A program made the position numbers and the translations under genes. A DNA stretch of 64,000 nucleotides. Source: Grifola frondosa. Taxonomy: Eukaryota > Basidiomycota > Agaricomycetes > Polyporales > Grifolaceae. Location: contig LUGG01000005.1 in NCBI GenBank assembly GCA_001683735.1, positions 992,001 through 1,056,000 on the forward strand. The letters are read 5' to 3'. Positions 28,560-41,528 of the stretch are shown here, piece after piece. Numbering within the stretch: the first letter of the stretch is position 1; each line of letters begins with the position of its first letter. Under the pieces are notes generated by a model. The model was not told the DNA's origin, searched no databases, and saw only the letters and a program-made list of their open reading frames with translations.

Positions 28560-31500
28560 ATGTCTGCCCCCCTTCCTCTCATCGAAAAACAAGACACCCA
28601 GGCCGACGCGCACTCCGTCACGACCGATGACCTCAGCGCGGAGGATAACAAGCTGCTCGTGGAGTTCGGCTACGTGCCCTCCTTCAAGCGCGAGTTCTCC
28701 AACATCGCGACGGTACGTGGTCCTCGTGCGCGTCGTCCGGGCTGACCTCACCCGCGCTCACGCGCGATTGCAGATCAGCTTCGCGTTCAGTATCATGGGC
28801 TTGTGCTCGAGCATTGCCACGACCTTCAATTCGCCGCTCCTCCTCGGCGGGCCTGCGTCGGTGACATGGTGTTGGATTCTCGGGGCTTGCATGTGCTTCA
28901 CTTTAGGTGCGTCCTCTTCTGGCTGCCGTTCTTCGCCCATCATCGTATGCTTCTCCGATACCGGAGAGACTGTCATTGGTTTGCCGCTATATCGCCTCAT
29001 GAGACCGCATCATCCGTAGTGTGTGGGGCTCCACTGTGAACTCTATCAAATATTGCGCTCAAGATCCGGGTGATAGGACTGAAGTGCTCTTCTCATCAAA
29101 CTTCAAAGTGTTCTGTTTGCTTCTCTTGGGCTATCCACGTGATTTTATCTTCCCCGCCATGTTCGTCCGCTTTTTTCGGGGACATGTTGCCTCCAGGGAA
29201 TATTCACAAGACCACTGAGGTGATCCCGTTCAATGTCTGACCAGGGCGTGGCACGCAGTCGTGATTTTCTGGCGGCACTCGGTCCCGATTCTGGTTCCTT
29301 GATACGCACTTTCTGCGGGAGGTATTTCTGCTGGGACGTGTGACATCGGTATCCTAAATGCAGGCAAACGGACCGAATCAATTTCTATGGCGGCAATCTT
29401 CACTAGCGTTATGCTCGGCCATATCTGACAATCGATGATATGTAACTCACCGAATCCCATGTGACTAGGCGCGAGCATTGCGGAGATTGTCAGTGCCTTC
29501 CCTACGTGCGGTGGCCTGTAAGCATTGCACTCCCATATCTCTGATATTTCACCGCTAATATACTTACTCATACAGCTATACTGCATCGGCACAACTCTGC
29601 CCGCCCAAGCACCGTGCCCTCGTCGGTTGGGTGGTCGGGTGGCTCAACATCCTCGGTCAGATCACTGGACTGTCCTCGACCGAGTTCGGTCTTGCGAACA
29701 TGATTTGGGCGGCGGTAGTGGTCGGCAAGGTCCGCTTCCCCTCGGAAACAATTTCACGACGCGTGTTTGACCTTCAGTAAATTCAATTCAGGACGGAAAT
29801 TACGTCGTTACGGCAGGTAAAAATGTGGGCCTGTTCGTGGGCCTGCTCCTTTTCCACGGATTGTTGGTACGTACCTCCCATTGCCTACAATCAGTTTTTG
29901 CGCTAATCTTCTGCGCAAAGAACTGTCTTGCGACGCGGCAACTCGCGCGTCTCACGACCGGCTTCGTCTTCGTCAACCTCGGCACGACCTTCCGTGCGTC
30001 CCCTCTTCGCTCCTCGGTATCTCCCCCACTCACCCATTCCTGGCGCCAGTCATCATCATCGTGCTGCTCGCGACGACCCCGCGCAGCGAGATGCATAGCG
30101 CGTCGTACGTCTTCGGAAGCGAGGGCGTCGTGAACCAGACGGGCGGCTGGAACAGCGGGATCGCATTCCTTTTCGGGCTGCTCAGCGTACAATGGACGGT
30201 GAATACCACCCTTCCCTCCATTCGTATATGCGTTATTGACGTAGATTGGTGTGACCACAGATGACGGTGAGTACTCGCCACGACATGCGCGCGTGCTTTT
30301 CGGTGCTCAGACGGACTGGCGGCGCTGCTTGTTCATGCAGGACTACGACGCGACGGCGCATATCTCGTAAGTGCTGTGGCGTTCCGCTGTATGGACGTCC
30401 GCGATTGGCGTGCAGAAAGATGCTAATGTGTGCATATGCAGCGAGGAGGTCAAGCGTGCCGCATTCGCAGGTTCGTGGTCGATGCCACAGTAGTACAGGG
30501 ACAGTTAATGCTGACGTCATCGGTTTCAGCGCCTTCCGCCATCTTCATCGCAGGTTCGTGACGTTAAATGACCATGCAGTTTGGAAGTGAAGCTAATGCT
30601 CTGGTGCAGTTATCGGTACTGGACTAATCGGATGGCTGCTCAATATCGTCCTTGTTCTGTGCTCTGGTCCTCTGTGCGTTACTCCGATTTTGAATTGAGG
30701 AACACCAGTGACGGATATGTAAAATATAGCGAGAACCTCCCCGGACCGTCAGGCTCAGCCGTCTTGGAGGTGCGTACATCCGCTTCAAGTGCCTTCCTGT
30801 TATTCACATTTGTATCTCGCAGATCATGACTCTTCGCATGGGCAAGGCCGGCGCGCTTTTCTCTGGGTACCATTTCTACGCGCTTCCCCTCTCTCACAAA
30901 CACTAGCTAATACGCGAATCCGCAGGCATTCGTATGCCTGACGGCGTTCTTCGTTGCCCAGACGGCTCTTCAGGCGTGCTCGCGGACAGTGTATGCGTTC
31001 AGCCGCGATCACGGTACGCGCGCTGTTGAATAATATCACTCTATTTTCCAATTGTTCTACAGGCCCCCGGACCGCGACTACTTTGGGCATATCAGTACAT
31101 GGACAAAGACACCCCTGCGCGCGATCTGGCTCACGACCATCACCTCGATCCTGCCCGGTCTGCTCGACCTCGCGAGCCCCATCGCGCTCAATGCTATCTT
31201 CGCGCTCACCGCGATGGCGCTTGACCTCTCGTACATCATTCCCATCTTCCTGTACGTCACTAGTCCCGGTCGTAGTATACGGTGCATGGGCTAATCGGAC
31301 GATGTAGACGCCGTTGGTACAGAAACCACCCGGAGGTGAACTTCAAGCCAGGCCCGTTCTATATGGGCGATGGCCTGCTCGGGTGGGCGGCGAACGTGAA
31401 CTGTATACTGTGGACGCTCTTCGTGGTTGTCATATTCTCGATGCCGACCATCCTCCCCGTCACGAAAGACAACATGAACTACGCATCGGTACGTACACCA

Positions 31501-31808
31501 TCTGTCACCCACCGAAAAGTGAGTGCTGAGAAGCTTCGCGGTACGTGTAGGTCATTACGGGCGGTGTGATTATTTTGTCCTTGTGCGTGCTTCGTGCTTT
31601 CTTTGTCAGCGCGACTATTCTTAACTTCTGTCGTGGTAGTGTTTGGTACTTCGCAGGGTAAGTATTCGTTCATCGATCAGAGTCAGGGTACTAAAGCAGC
31701 CGCGAACGCAGCGGACGCCGGCACTACAAGGGCCCCACCTCCAACCTCCCCCGCAACAACCCTCCGAGCTACGACGAAAGCCAAAGCCAAAAGACACAAG
31801 ACGTGTGA
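28560..31808 (+). CDS. GABA/amino-acid permease (APC superfamily)
   Basis: Plasma-membrane or vacuolar secondary transporter resembling fungal GABA/choline permeases (UGA4-like), about 530 aa, twelve helices. The start ACCATGTCTGCC at 28560 is in good context. The soluble N-terminus has an acidic DLSAEDNKLLVEFGYVP segment. Motifs: ISFAFSIMGLCSSIATTFN (helix 1), ASIAEIVSAFPTCGGLYTAS, LVGWVVGWLNILGQITG, then WTMTDYDATAHISEEVKRA (the consensus APC loop, completed by a 6-nt exon at 30261-30266), FVAQTALQACSRTVYAFSRD, and a C-terminal tail ending SYDESQSQKTQDV. Introns are mostly 50-60 nt, but the one after FTLG (28910 to about 29468) is about 560 nt. One base is missing near 30861 and one in the C-run at 31064-31068. 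Confidence 0.85.
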
Positions 31809-32400
31809 CCCTCACAACGGAGTGAGTGCACACGCACACTCCGCCTCGCACTGCAAGCTGACCGCCGCACAGCCGCTTCAACAGCTCTCCCATATACCCC
31901 GCCGGGATCCTGCCGCGCGCTGTCACGACCAGCGCACGACGTGTTCAACGATGACCCCGACGACGCTCACGAGATCCGGATGCGCTGTATTCGCTACTTT
32001 ATATAGTCTCAGTGTAGAAGAAGCCAACCGTACAGTACTTATAGATGGAATTATACAGATGTATCCCGTAACGTATAGCTGCTCCCGCAATGCTCATGAC
32101 GAATGGCCATGTCGTCTTCCTATCCAAGTCCACAGAGGAGTATGCGTCGGTGGGGGGCTGCAACCACGCATGTAATAACCACCAGGGTAGGCTATCCTCG
32201 ACGCCAGGGCCAGTTGTGTTCAGGTGTCGCGAACCGTCCTCCGGCGAGAGTTGGGAGTGCGAGCCACATCCGAGTCGATTTCCTCAACGATCCTCTGCAT
32301 AACGTTTGCGAACAAACATCGGATGTTTTTAAGTACTGAGTTGGGGGCAGGCGGTAACGCAGAGGACAAGCCGAACGCTGTGAACACGAGATCGCCATGC
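31809..32400. other. Convergent intergenic gap
   Basis: It lies between the permease and PPR 3' ends. No gene is recognised; small frames on either strand have no domain. Confidence 0.4.
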
Positions 32401-35287
32401 CTACACAGGGACTGGCGCAGCATTCGGCACCGGACGAGCATGGAGGGTATCGTCTCTCCGCCGCCTCAGCGCCCCTTCATACGACATGCACACCCACTTG
32501 AGGAACCTGATGCCCGCGCGATCGCTCTCCGCCACCAGCCGATGGTGCAGGATTTCCAGCTCAGGGAATGTAAGGAAGGGCGGGACGGTGTCGTCGGGGA
32601 TCTCGACCGTGCTGTCAACCGCACGAGCGGCCTTGCGCCCTCGAGCACGGTGCGCGTCGATTGCAGCGTCGTCTTGGGCTTCGTCACCTTGACGACGCCG
32701 GGCGGGTAGCACTGGATGAACGATCGCAAGTGCTCGACAGCACGACGCACTTTGCCGTTGCTACAAAACAGCCACATTAGCAAATTGGAGACGAAGAAAA
32801 ATTAACGTGCACGTACAGAGAGAGAATACGAATCATAGCCGCGTGTGCACGCTCCACGAGCCGCGCATCGACCGTCTGCGCCATGTCGCTCATATCCCTG
32901 CGGAGCCAGCTCTCCTCCGCACTCTGCCACCCAGGCCAGATCTCCTCCGCAAACTTCAACGCGAGTGCCCTCTCCGGACCGCGGCGCGTGACAGCACACC
33001 GCTCGAGTGCCTCCACATACGAACGCGCGATCCGCGGTACACCCAGCTCCGCAAATAGCGTGCGGAACAGGTGCGTCCACGTGTCGAACGAGGAGTGCGC
33101 ATAGTGCACGGACAGGTACGAGTTGAGCAGCCGGGGAGTCAGCGAGACATGGTAGAACCTCTTGTACAGGTCAAAGTCAGCGCCGCCGCCTTGCGGCATG
33201 CCGTCGTAGTATGTTGAACGTGTGTCCGCGACGATCTGCGCGAAGAGTGTTTTGACCTCCCCAATGATTTCCGCCCGGCTTTGGGGTAGATATACGAGAA
33301 CTGCGGGGTTCTTGTCTCGACCACCGGACCCGCCTGTTCTCCCTCGCCCTGTGCCTCGGCTGCTGCAACGGGAGCCTGTTCGCATGGTACATCGTTTTCA
33401 GAAGGACTCTGACGCTCAGTAGTAGCAGATTCGTTCGGTGGGGGAGGCTCTTTGTCCACAATGACGGTCGCAGAGCGCTTGAACGGTGGTCTGTACGCCG
33501 CATACGCATGGAACACATGCATCATGATTTCCTCGTCCACTACCACAGCCTCGTCCAACCCCGCGCCGTCCACCGAACGCCCCGCCGACACCATCTCTGC
33601 GAGGATCCACCGCGTCTTCGCCAAATCTCCAACGCGCTTCGCGCCCTCCAGCAGCGCACGGTACATCGCACGGTCCGGATGGAACGCGGACTGCCCGTAC
33701 GCATCACGGTGCGCGTCGAGCATCTCCTTCGCCAGCCGGAACGCCTCGTGTACATACTCGTGCGTCCCCGAGCGCGCGCACGCGAGGATCACCGCGCTGT
33801 ATGCCGTGGCGGTCGGCGCGATGCGCTTGTCGATCGTCATCTCCGTCCAGAGGTCGAGCGCGCGCTCGGGCTGCGCGGGGGAGCCCGGCTGTGCGCATGC
33901 GCGGATCATGAGCGTGTAGAGGAATGCGTCGGCGTGGGTGCGCGACGTAGCGCATGTGCGCGAAGAGGTCCCACGCGTGCGCCTCGGCGGCGGCGGAGCG
34001 CACGGTGAGGAGGAAGCCGATCACACGGGTGTAGCTGCGCTGGGGCGCTGGGAGTGCGCGTGCCTCGTATGCATGCAACAGAGAGAGCGCGGTGGTCGGC
34101 ATTTCGTCGGGGGAGGCGACTTTGAGATATGATTTGATGTGCAGGTCGCGTTGTGCCTCGGCGGGTTTGGGGCCGGCAAACTTCTTGAGGAATCGCTCCG
34201 TATTGAGGACGTCGCCGACGTTCGCGTATAGCGCCATTACCTCGCTCACGGATTCGTCTGGTGGTACTGCGCCGGCGCGCTGCAGGACAAGTTAGTTCAA
34301 TGACACCAAATCTCTGATGAAATCGACAACACTGACCTTCATCAGATCCAATACCTCTTCTGCTGCTGGCCCATCCTGCTCTTGTACACATATCCGAACC
34401 AGAGACGACCACTCCTCTACCTTCATGATCTCCACGGCCACGGACGTGGGTTTCCCACTTGATGTACGGTCAGGCAGAATAGGTGTCTGTGTGACTTGCA
34501 GAGCCTGGACAATTTCGCGTAAACGCGACAGCGCGACGTTATACTGATTGCGAATCCCAGAGGGCACCGAACTGGGATCATCGAGTTCGAAAAGTTGGTT
34601 TACGATCCGCTGGAGTACGAGCGTGTCCTCTCTTCCTTGCACAGTATCAGGACCGTCCCTCTCTGACGCGGGTATCGCAAGCAAATCCTCGTATACAGAT
34701 AGCAACTCTGCTTCTGTGTACGCGGGAACATCAGATATTGGCTCCTGTACACAAAGAATCATTAACATGAGCCGTAAAAATAAAAAGGGAAGATGGCAAC
34801 GTAGAGACAGCTATCGAGCACGCGGGTATATTCACGGATAACATAAAAAGGCGTGTATTCTCGACATGCCCGCTGCACGTAAGATAGTGAGCTCGAGGAC
34901 GCACCTCAATAGCGGCTAACTCCTTCAACTCCTTGACACGATCTTCCAGCTGGGATAGAGCGCTACGATGCCGAGAGATCATTCCTGCAGACAGCATAGT
35001 GCGATCGCGGGAGTGCGTCTGTTCCCGACTGCATGCTCGTGAGAGCCAAGACTTGGATGGTGGTGTACTGGGGCTCACCTGGCATACTTATGAGGCGCGT
35101 TTTCTGGAACATATTGAACCGAAGGCGGCTCTGTCGCATACGCATTCTGGTGCAATAATCTACGAGCGGTGCTGGCGTAAAGATAGTTTCTTCGGACCGA
35201 ATGGCTTGTCAGACAATCCAGACGAGCTGTTGCCCGAGCAAGAACGAGATCCAAGAGGGTCGGCGGGAGACGAAGGTGACTTGACAT
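32401..35287 (-). CDS. Pentatricopeptide-repeat-like protein, probably mitochondrial
   Basis: About 850 aa from five or six exons. The start at 35287 (MSSHLRLPPTLLDLVLARA) gives an Arg-rich, acid-poor N-terminus fitting a mitochondrial presequence. Exons continue with REQTHSRDRTMLSAG, EPISDVPAYTEAELL (after an intron at about 34747-34900) and VEEWSSLVRICVQEQDG. The helical repeats then read SEVMALYANVGDVLNTERFLKKF, TALSLLHAYEARALPAPQRSY, LYTLMIRACAQPG, ALDLWTEMTIDKRIAPTATAY, AVILACARSGTHEYVHEAFRLAKEM, ALLEGAKRVGDLAKTRW. These 35-residue helix-turn-helix units are PPR-like, and such proteins bind organellar RNA. A final exon carries EILHHRLVAESDRAGIRFLKW. One-base frame losses are needed near 33945 (two), 33290 and 32625. 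The RNA target is unknown. Confidence 0.7.
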
Positions 35288-35896
35288 AATTAGCTGCGAG
35301 ACGTCCACTAAACCCGAAGAAATGATAAGAGCGAGGTAGCCAACATAAGGCGGTAACAATGTGAGCGAGCGGAGGGACGCTGCGAGAAATTTCTGAAATT
35401 TCCATGCTATGATCGTGGGAAATTATTGACCGGCGCTTAATGTTACTTACGCGTGACGTTACGCGTCGCACTGCTGTCCAACTTGTGTCTAATATGTTCG
35501 TCGACGCGTTTCCCGCTGGTCCTGCACGTTAAAATGTGGGCAGATGGCATCCGTGATTACCTTTGCGACCACATCCACTTTTGGCCCATAATTGCCGGCC
35601 CGGGGCATAGTAGTACGTAGTTTTCTAACTTTGAGAAATTTCTACAGATATTCAGACATGTTCAATATCATGCTTCCTGGAAGCGAGCTCTTCGTCGACA
35701 GTGAGAATCAAACGGGACTGATTATTGCCTTCCGGCGACGATTTCGCACCGGCCCCGCCTCTTATAACGGCTAGTCACGATTTGTCGCAAATCCGTTGGC
35801 TTCTCCTTGTTTTGCTGAACCCCTCAATAACGCTGCTTTCTTCGCGCACCCGCTAACTCCATTCTATCCACTCCAAATCACCAGGAGACTTTATCG

Positions 35897-36640
35897 ATGC
35901 TCAGCGCAGAGGTATGCGTCTAGGCCCAGTGCTCTCCCCTGCTCCGGTGCCTAGATCCGTTTCCCTTGGCTGCTTCTGATCGTGAGCACCGACGGAATTT
36001 CAGGCGAGTCGTATTATGGTCTATTCAAGTGGACGCCGAAACGAAGCACGCCTGTTATTTTCGCAAGAATGGCCGCCGGCCTTCCCATCGAAACCAACAG
36101 TCATGCAACGCATAGCAGTGTACTACTGGTTAGGACGAGACATCTCCAAGACCTCCTCGCCACGACTCCTCTCAATATTTGTCTTGCCAATCTATCCCAA
36201 TAGCACAATCTGCCTCCCCTTAAAGCGGCCGCTGTCCATCCTCGATAGCAAGTCACAGACTATGCTACGGGTGAGTGGATTAACCCGATCTGCAGCGCCC
36301 AAACATATGATCTCATGGGACAGCTGCACGCTGACCACAAGAAGACCACTTCAGCCACTTCAGCAACAGGCAGCCCCACACACTGCACGCCCTCCGCACT
36401 CACGCTCTGAAACACAAAATTCCACGCAGCCACGGGTGCCTGCCCCCCGACTCCCGATCCAGTGTGTACAGCATCCCCTCGCAGAAGGCAACGCTGCGTT
36501 ATGTCAAGTTCACGAAGGAGGTCCACGTGTATGATTCCAGAACTGGGAAGTCACGCGAGTATATTCCGGTTTTGCAGTTCATCGTCGTGAACGAAAAACG
36601 AGTACTTAGATGTACAGGTACTACAATAATACAACAGGTT
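35897..36640 (+). CDS. Unrecognised gene, frame-disrupted
   Basis: Coding-like content moves between frames on the plus strand. It begins with a short first exon MLSAE with a GTATGC donor, then IQVDAETKHACYFRKNGRR, then AVYYWLGRDISKTSS. Further on come GEWINPICSAQTYDLMGQLH followed by ADHKKTTSATSATG, and finally ATLRYVKFTKEVHVYDS with PVLQFIVVNEKRVLR. The pieces are collinear and read like one secreted or cytosolic protein broken by introns and base losses. I do not recognise the family. It may alternatively be a remnant. Confidence 0.35.
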
Positions 36641-36749
36641 CATACATGCGTATCGATGCACCGAACCAATATGCTACAGAGAAGAAGAAAAACTTGTACA
36701 ATCTCAACACTGCACAATTTCGCGGCTCCTACAATACCGTCCCGCGTAC

Positions 36750-38320
36750 TCACAACTCGACCTTCTCCCCACGCACGCGCTCCGCGCCCTCCCTCATCCG
36801 CTCCCCAACATGCAGCGTCCCCCCACTAAGCACCTCCAAAATCGCGCCTAGCTTCTCCTCCGCCGCCTCGACCCGCCATCCACGATCTCCTTCACCGTGC
36901 AAACAGTGCGCCCGCGCGCGACGTCCCCTGCACGTATCGCACGCGCGCCTCCTGCAGGACCCAGGGCGATCGGTCGGCAGCGCCTCCTCAGACACGCCGT
37001 GTCCGCGCAGGAACGCGCGTAGACGCGCGTCGGGCCACACGAGGTAAGGAGCGGTGCGCGCACTGTAATCAGTGTACCTGTGGGTGGGCGGGCGATGTCA
37101 GTCACGGTATGGACGGGACTAGACGGAAACGCACTTGTCATTCATGAGCTGGGCGAGCTCGTCGCGCGTCTTTTGCGCGTCCGAGCGCAGATACCCGTGC
37201 GCGACGAGCCACTCGCGCATGTCGGACTCGTGCCACGCGCCCCACACCGTATCCTGGGCATGCGCGTAATTATCCCTGCCAAAAGCGCGCGTCAGCATAC
37301 TCCTTGCGCGAGATAACAAACAAAATGTACGTGAGGAGCTTGTGCATCTTCTCCTTCTTGAGTTCGGCATTCGACTTGATGATGTTGTGGCGCACGAGCC
37401 AGTCCTTCATCTGGGACTCGTCCCACCCGCTCCACACTGTATCCTGAACGTCATAATAATATTTCTGCATCAGCGCAAACAGCGTGTCGCGTTTACTCTT
37501 CGCATCCGCGTGGAGTACGCCGTGGTGAACAAGCCACTCGTGGAGGTACGAGTCTGCCCACGCCTGGTAAACGGGCTCCGCAACGCGTGCGTACGCGTCG
37601 CGCATGCGGAGGAGGAGCGCGCTGCGGGGTGCCTCCTCCGGCTCTACTATCCCGTGTTCCTCAAGGTACGCCCGCAGGCGGTTATCGTCCCACCTGCGCG
37701 CGGTCAGCTAGGGCCCCAAATGCACGGAAACCACTCACGTAGAATAGACATAGTCCTTGGAGTCATCGAGTGCTCGGACGGCGGAGGCGGAGGCCGCGCG
37801 GCGGACAGACGTGGCAGACTTGCTCGCCTGGGAGAGGGTGCCGCCGTAGACGGCGGTGGATGCGTGACTGGCGATAGATGAGACAGAGCTGCTCGCACGT
37901 GCGCTGTATATGCTGGCGGCACTCGTATACTGGCGCCACTTTTGCTTTGCGAGGAGGACGAGCTGCTCGCGGGGCCCTGAGGGTTAACGACGCCCTGCTC
38001 TAGGAGGAACTCGCGGAGGCGCGACTCGTCCCAGGAGTCGAAGGCATCCGACTTCAGGCCCGCGAAGGCGACCTGGGCCTTGTTGTACTGGTCGGCAGAC
38101 CACACTGTGGCGGAGTCCCAGTGTGCGCGGACGGCGGCTTGGAGGTCGGCCTGGGAGGGCGTGCCTGTGGGGTAGGGGACGTTGTATGCGTCGAGCCAGG
38201 ACTTGAGCTCTGAGGTGGACCATGTGCTGTATTCTGGTTGCTGCTGGTGGTGCCGCCGAACCAGGAGGCGTGGGCGAGGGCGAGAGAGAGGGTGAGGGCG
38301 AGGAGGGTGGTGACTTTCAT
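36750..38320 (-). CDS. Ish1/Msc1-repeat protein with signal peptide
   Basis: Homologous to fungal stress-response/nuclear-envelope proteins built of Ish1 repeats. The start at 38320 yields a clear signal peptide (MKVTTLLALTLSLALAHA). Seven Ish1 repeats follow, each with W-x5-LxxWL-x3-G/N character: STWSTSELKSWLDAYNV, DSWDESRLREFLLEQGV, WDDNRLRAYLEEHGI, QAWADSYLHEWLVHHGV, SGWDESQMKDWLVRHNI, GAWHESDMREWLVAHGY and VWPDARLRAFLRGHGV. Between repeats 2 and 3 is a Ser/Ala-rich spacer with SSVSSIASHASTAVYGG. The tail is charged (VEAAEEKLGAILEVL, then GERMREGAERVRGEKVEL). Short introns lie at about 37715-37750, 37275-37330 and 37078-37135. One base is missing near 38250, 37975 and three times at 36880-37000. 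Confidence 0.75.
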
Positions 38321-40164
38321 GGTGAGTAAGTCGTAGCTGATGGCGAGGGAAAGGCGGGAGTAGCTAGGTCGAGGTGGGAAGCAGGAGTTGTTATAGGGTC
38401 CGATGGCTTGTGGCTTATGCCGTGGCGGGTGGCTCATGACGCAGCTCGTCCTATATGACGTCACCGCTCAACATCCGCTCCCAGCTCAAGGTTAGGGTCC
38501 CGCCGCCACATGGACTAGCATGGGCTCAAGTTCTGAGGGACTTTCACTTGTTAGACGCGGCCCTTTAATATATGGATTTGTCAAATCACAACTAATTAAT
38601 ATCATATTAAATCATGGTACCTGTCCATGCACGAACTTCGTACGCCTCCTATAGCTACTAGTAGGATTCTCAGTCTCTATTTCTGCGAAATAGATTCCAT
38701 GGACCACAATATCTGCATTGACTGTGTATGGATTGCACTGCGTGAAACCCGAGATTATGAGTGATCGGAATATATACAGAATGAGTAAATTCCAACTAAA
38801 TTCTACTCCGATTTCAGACATATTCTGTACAAAACAGGATATTGACAGAATGACTAAACTATGCATCTATTCCATGCTTGTTACAATGAGATTCTCGCCA
38901 CATTCCTCTTGTCCTGTAATCTGACACCATCCGGGGCATAACAGGCTAGGTTACCATTTATTAATTATATGATAGTAATAGTAATAATAAATAATATCCC
39001 CCATTGCTAGCTCTGCTTCGTCATGCGGATTGCACTCCGAATGATGATATATTTCAGCTTTTGAGACAGTTCGACAATGATGGATCATGTCTAGATACAA
39101 TTATAATCTAATAGACCTCTGGCTCCCTCATACTGCTCACCCAACCGACCATAGCAAGTGCACCGCACCAGAATGCACACGCCTTAATGCTGCTGCCACC
39201 ACTCCTCCTCATCCAGGAACTGCCGCAGACTACACATTGTTGCCCCAAAACACCCGGGACAAACCTTGCTTTGTCTGGAACCTATCAACCCTGTGAACCA
39301 GCAAAACACAATGATGCAGGATGAGATACACACATTGAGGATTGGAGAAGCGCCGCATGCTGCCGTGGGCACGCCAGACGCACTGAGATACTTACGCCGC
39401 GACACCACCGGTCAACACCATTCACAAGTCCAGCATGTCATTGAGAACTGCCCTCAAGTGTGAGCACGAGAGTCAAAAAATGGAGATCAGGCTCAGGCAC
39501 ACTTTTTGACATCATGCTCAGACTCGCACAAAACTCGATGTCTTGCATGATCATCCCAGATGTGTCCATATTCTGCACTGCCAGCACTGCACCCAGGATC
39601 AGCACGTGACTCTCAGGCAAGCATGAACATGACTCACGAGCAGTGTTCAGCGGAACGCGGACCTGTGCATCACATGCACGTATAATAGGAAACCTGGAAC
39701 AACACAAAATTCACGTATCTGCGATCAGCAGTCAGCAAATGTGATGTTCACATGGTGATCACACACTAGCACACACTTCTAGTAAATGCTACGTGCTCTG
39801 TATAATCAGTATGCATGATCTACGTTGGCGTCAGTTGCGACTGGCCGCACGACAGGACCACGTATGCACAGTAGATAAAACATGAGGGCCCGGGAAGGTG
39901 AAAGTGGGAGCCAGCCGTGGGTGGGTAATCAGCCACACAGTGCAGATAACAGAGGAGGGGACCTACACTGTAGAAAAATATTTTGTCCATAAGCACGACA
40001 GGCGTCGGACGAATGCGATGCCAAAGACTCAATTGACAATGAGAAAGGTGGAGGAGAAGAGCATGAGGTTCTGTGAGTTATGCAATAGAGATGGACATTG
40101 CTTGCATGAATGAGCATGCCTGCAGCGCATGTCAGTACACATTGGAGCATGCAGAGATGGGGCA
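38321..40164. other. AT-rich intergenic region
   Basis: No supported gene. From about 38.5 kb base composition turns AT-rich, and a TA-rich microsatellite-like run (ATAGTAATAGTAATAATAAA) is present near 38975. Frames of 60-90 codons have no recognised content. It marks the start of the repeat-rich half of the window. Confidence 0.45.
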
Positions 40165-40376
40165 CATCAGCAAAATCTCGATTTGACTTATCATACTTTT
40201 TTCTCTTAAACTAACCCTTATGGATTTATTTTTAGATCTTATATCTCTTTTTCTTCTGAATTAAGAACGAAAGAGCAATTAAGAGATAAAAAAGATCCCA
40301 TAAGGGTTTTATAAGTGCATTTAAGAGCAATTAAGAAACAAAAAGTATGATAAGTTAAATTGAGATTTTGCTGATG
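40165..40376. mobile_element. MITE-like element 1 (212 bp)
   Basis: The ends are inverted: the left begins CATCAGCAAAATCTC and the right, read in reverse complement, begins the same. Terminal inverted repeats are about 37 nt with two mismatches (both transitions), and the interior is AT-rich with AATTAAGA motifs also arranged as inverted copies. There is no coding capacity. No clear target-site duplication is visible, so the superfamily cannot be named. Confidence 0.75.
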
Positions 40377-41528
40377 CAACAAGGGAACACACCTGAGTGT
40401 CGAAATGCAGCCACCCGAATGCACGGACGGCCTCACCATCATGCAACCCAGATGACTAATTGCACCCGCCAATCGTAGACAGGTTGGCACCATCGCAGAG
40501 ACGACATTCTCATAGCATGTAACAGCTGCATTTTGTGCACTCATGGCAGCAATGCCTAGATGACCTGAGTCAAGCTCAAGCTAGGCCATTGTTGGTGATG
40601 AGTGCACAACATGCAGACAGCAGAAAAAAGGAGAAGAAAGAGGGCAGAGATTCGGGCATCGGAGTGTGTGACGGAGGGGCTCTTGATTTCGTCAGACCAC
40701 TAGAATGAATGTCGGCACAGTGAATGTGGTGATAAGCAGGAGGTTGCACGTCTCGAGCTCGACAACATCGGGAGCCACACAAGTGCGCATATAGCGCGGT
40801 CAGTGACCCGCGTACCGAGCAACGCACGCAACTTAGAGAAGTATTAGTCGTCGAGCGTAAGGTCGCGTTGTTGTGGCTTGTGTACGTGATTTGAGTTATC
40901 TAGTTATCTGTCCTTATTCAGATTATAACCTGCAATTCGAGTTTGTACTTTGGACTTCGCGAGAAAATGTGAGGAGCCCATGGAAGAATACTATTGGAAT
41001 GTGACGGAAATATGTACATTCCTGTCATGTTACTGAAGAATCTGTAATCTGAATGGAATCTTATCGGAATATGGGTGGGATATGCATATCCTGCATATAT
41101 TCCCTTCTTCCATAATCTGGCGTTTCACGCAGTGTTGTCTGTGCAGCTAGGGCCCCGGTACTGTGTTAGCATCTCGTTCCCCTGCAATAGCCACCCAACA
41201 CCGCCGATATACTCATCATACCCTAATATAAAAATGGGCGCACAGGTCGCGACAAAGGCATTCCCACTTCGACCCTCATTTTCTGCTCTCGTTTCCGTAT
41301 TTAACCTATCAACACCGTCGTCTGCAGAAGAGTGCGACTGCAACGATATCCTTACGAGTGTTGGCGATATCGGACCGAATAGTGAGTGAAACCCGCAGGG
41401 AAATCGTGACCTTCATTATCTACAACATAAGTATTCGTAACTGCATAAATTACCTTCTATCGTATTCTCGTAAAACTGGGAGTCGTCGACCCCAGTCATG
41501 TCATCAATTCCGCGCTTCTGCTCGGAGC
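40377..41528. other. Intergenic region between MITE 1 and chitinase
   Basis: No gene recognised. Hydrophobic short frames exist but lack start context and partners. Confidence 0.4.
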
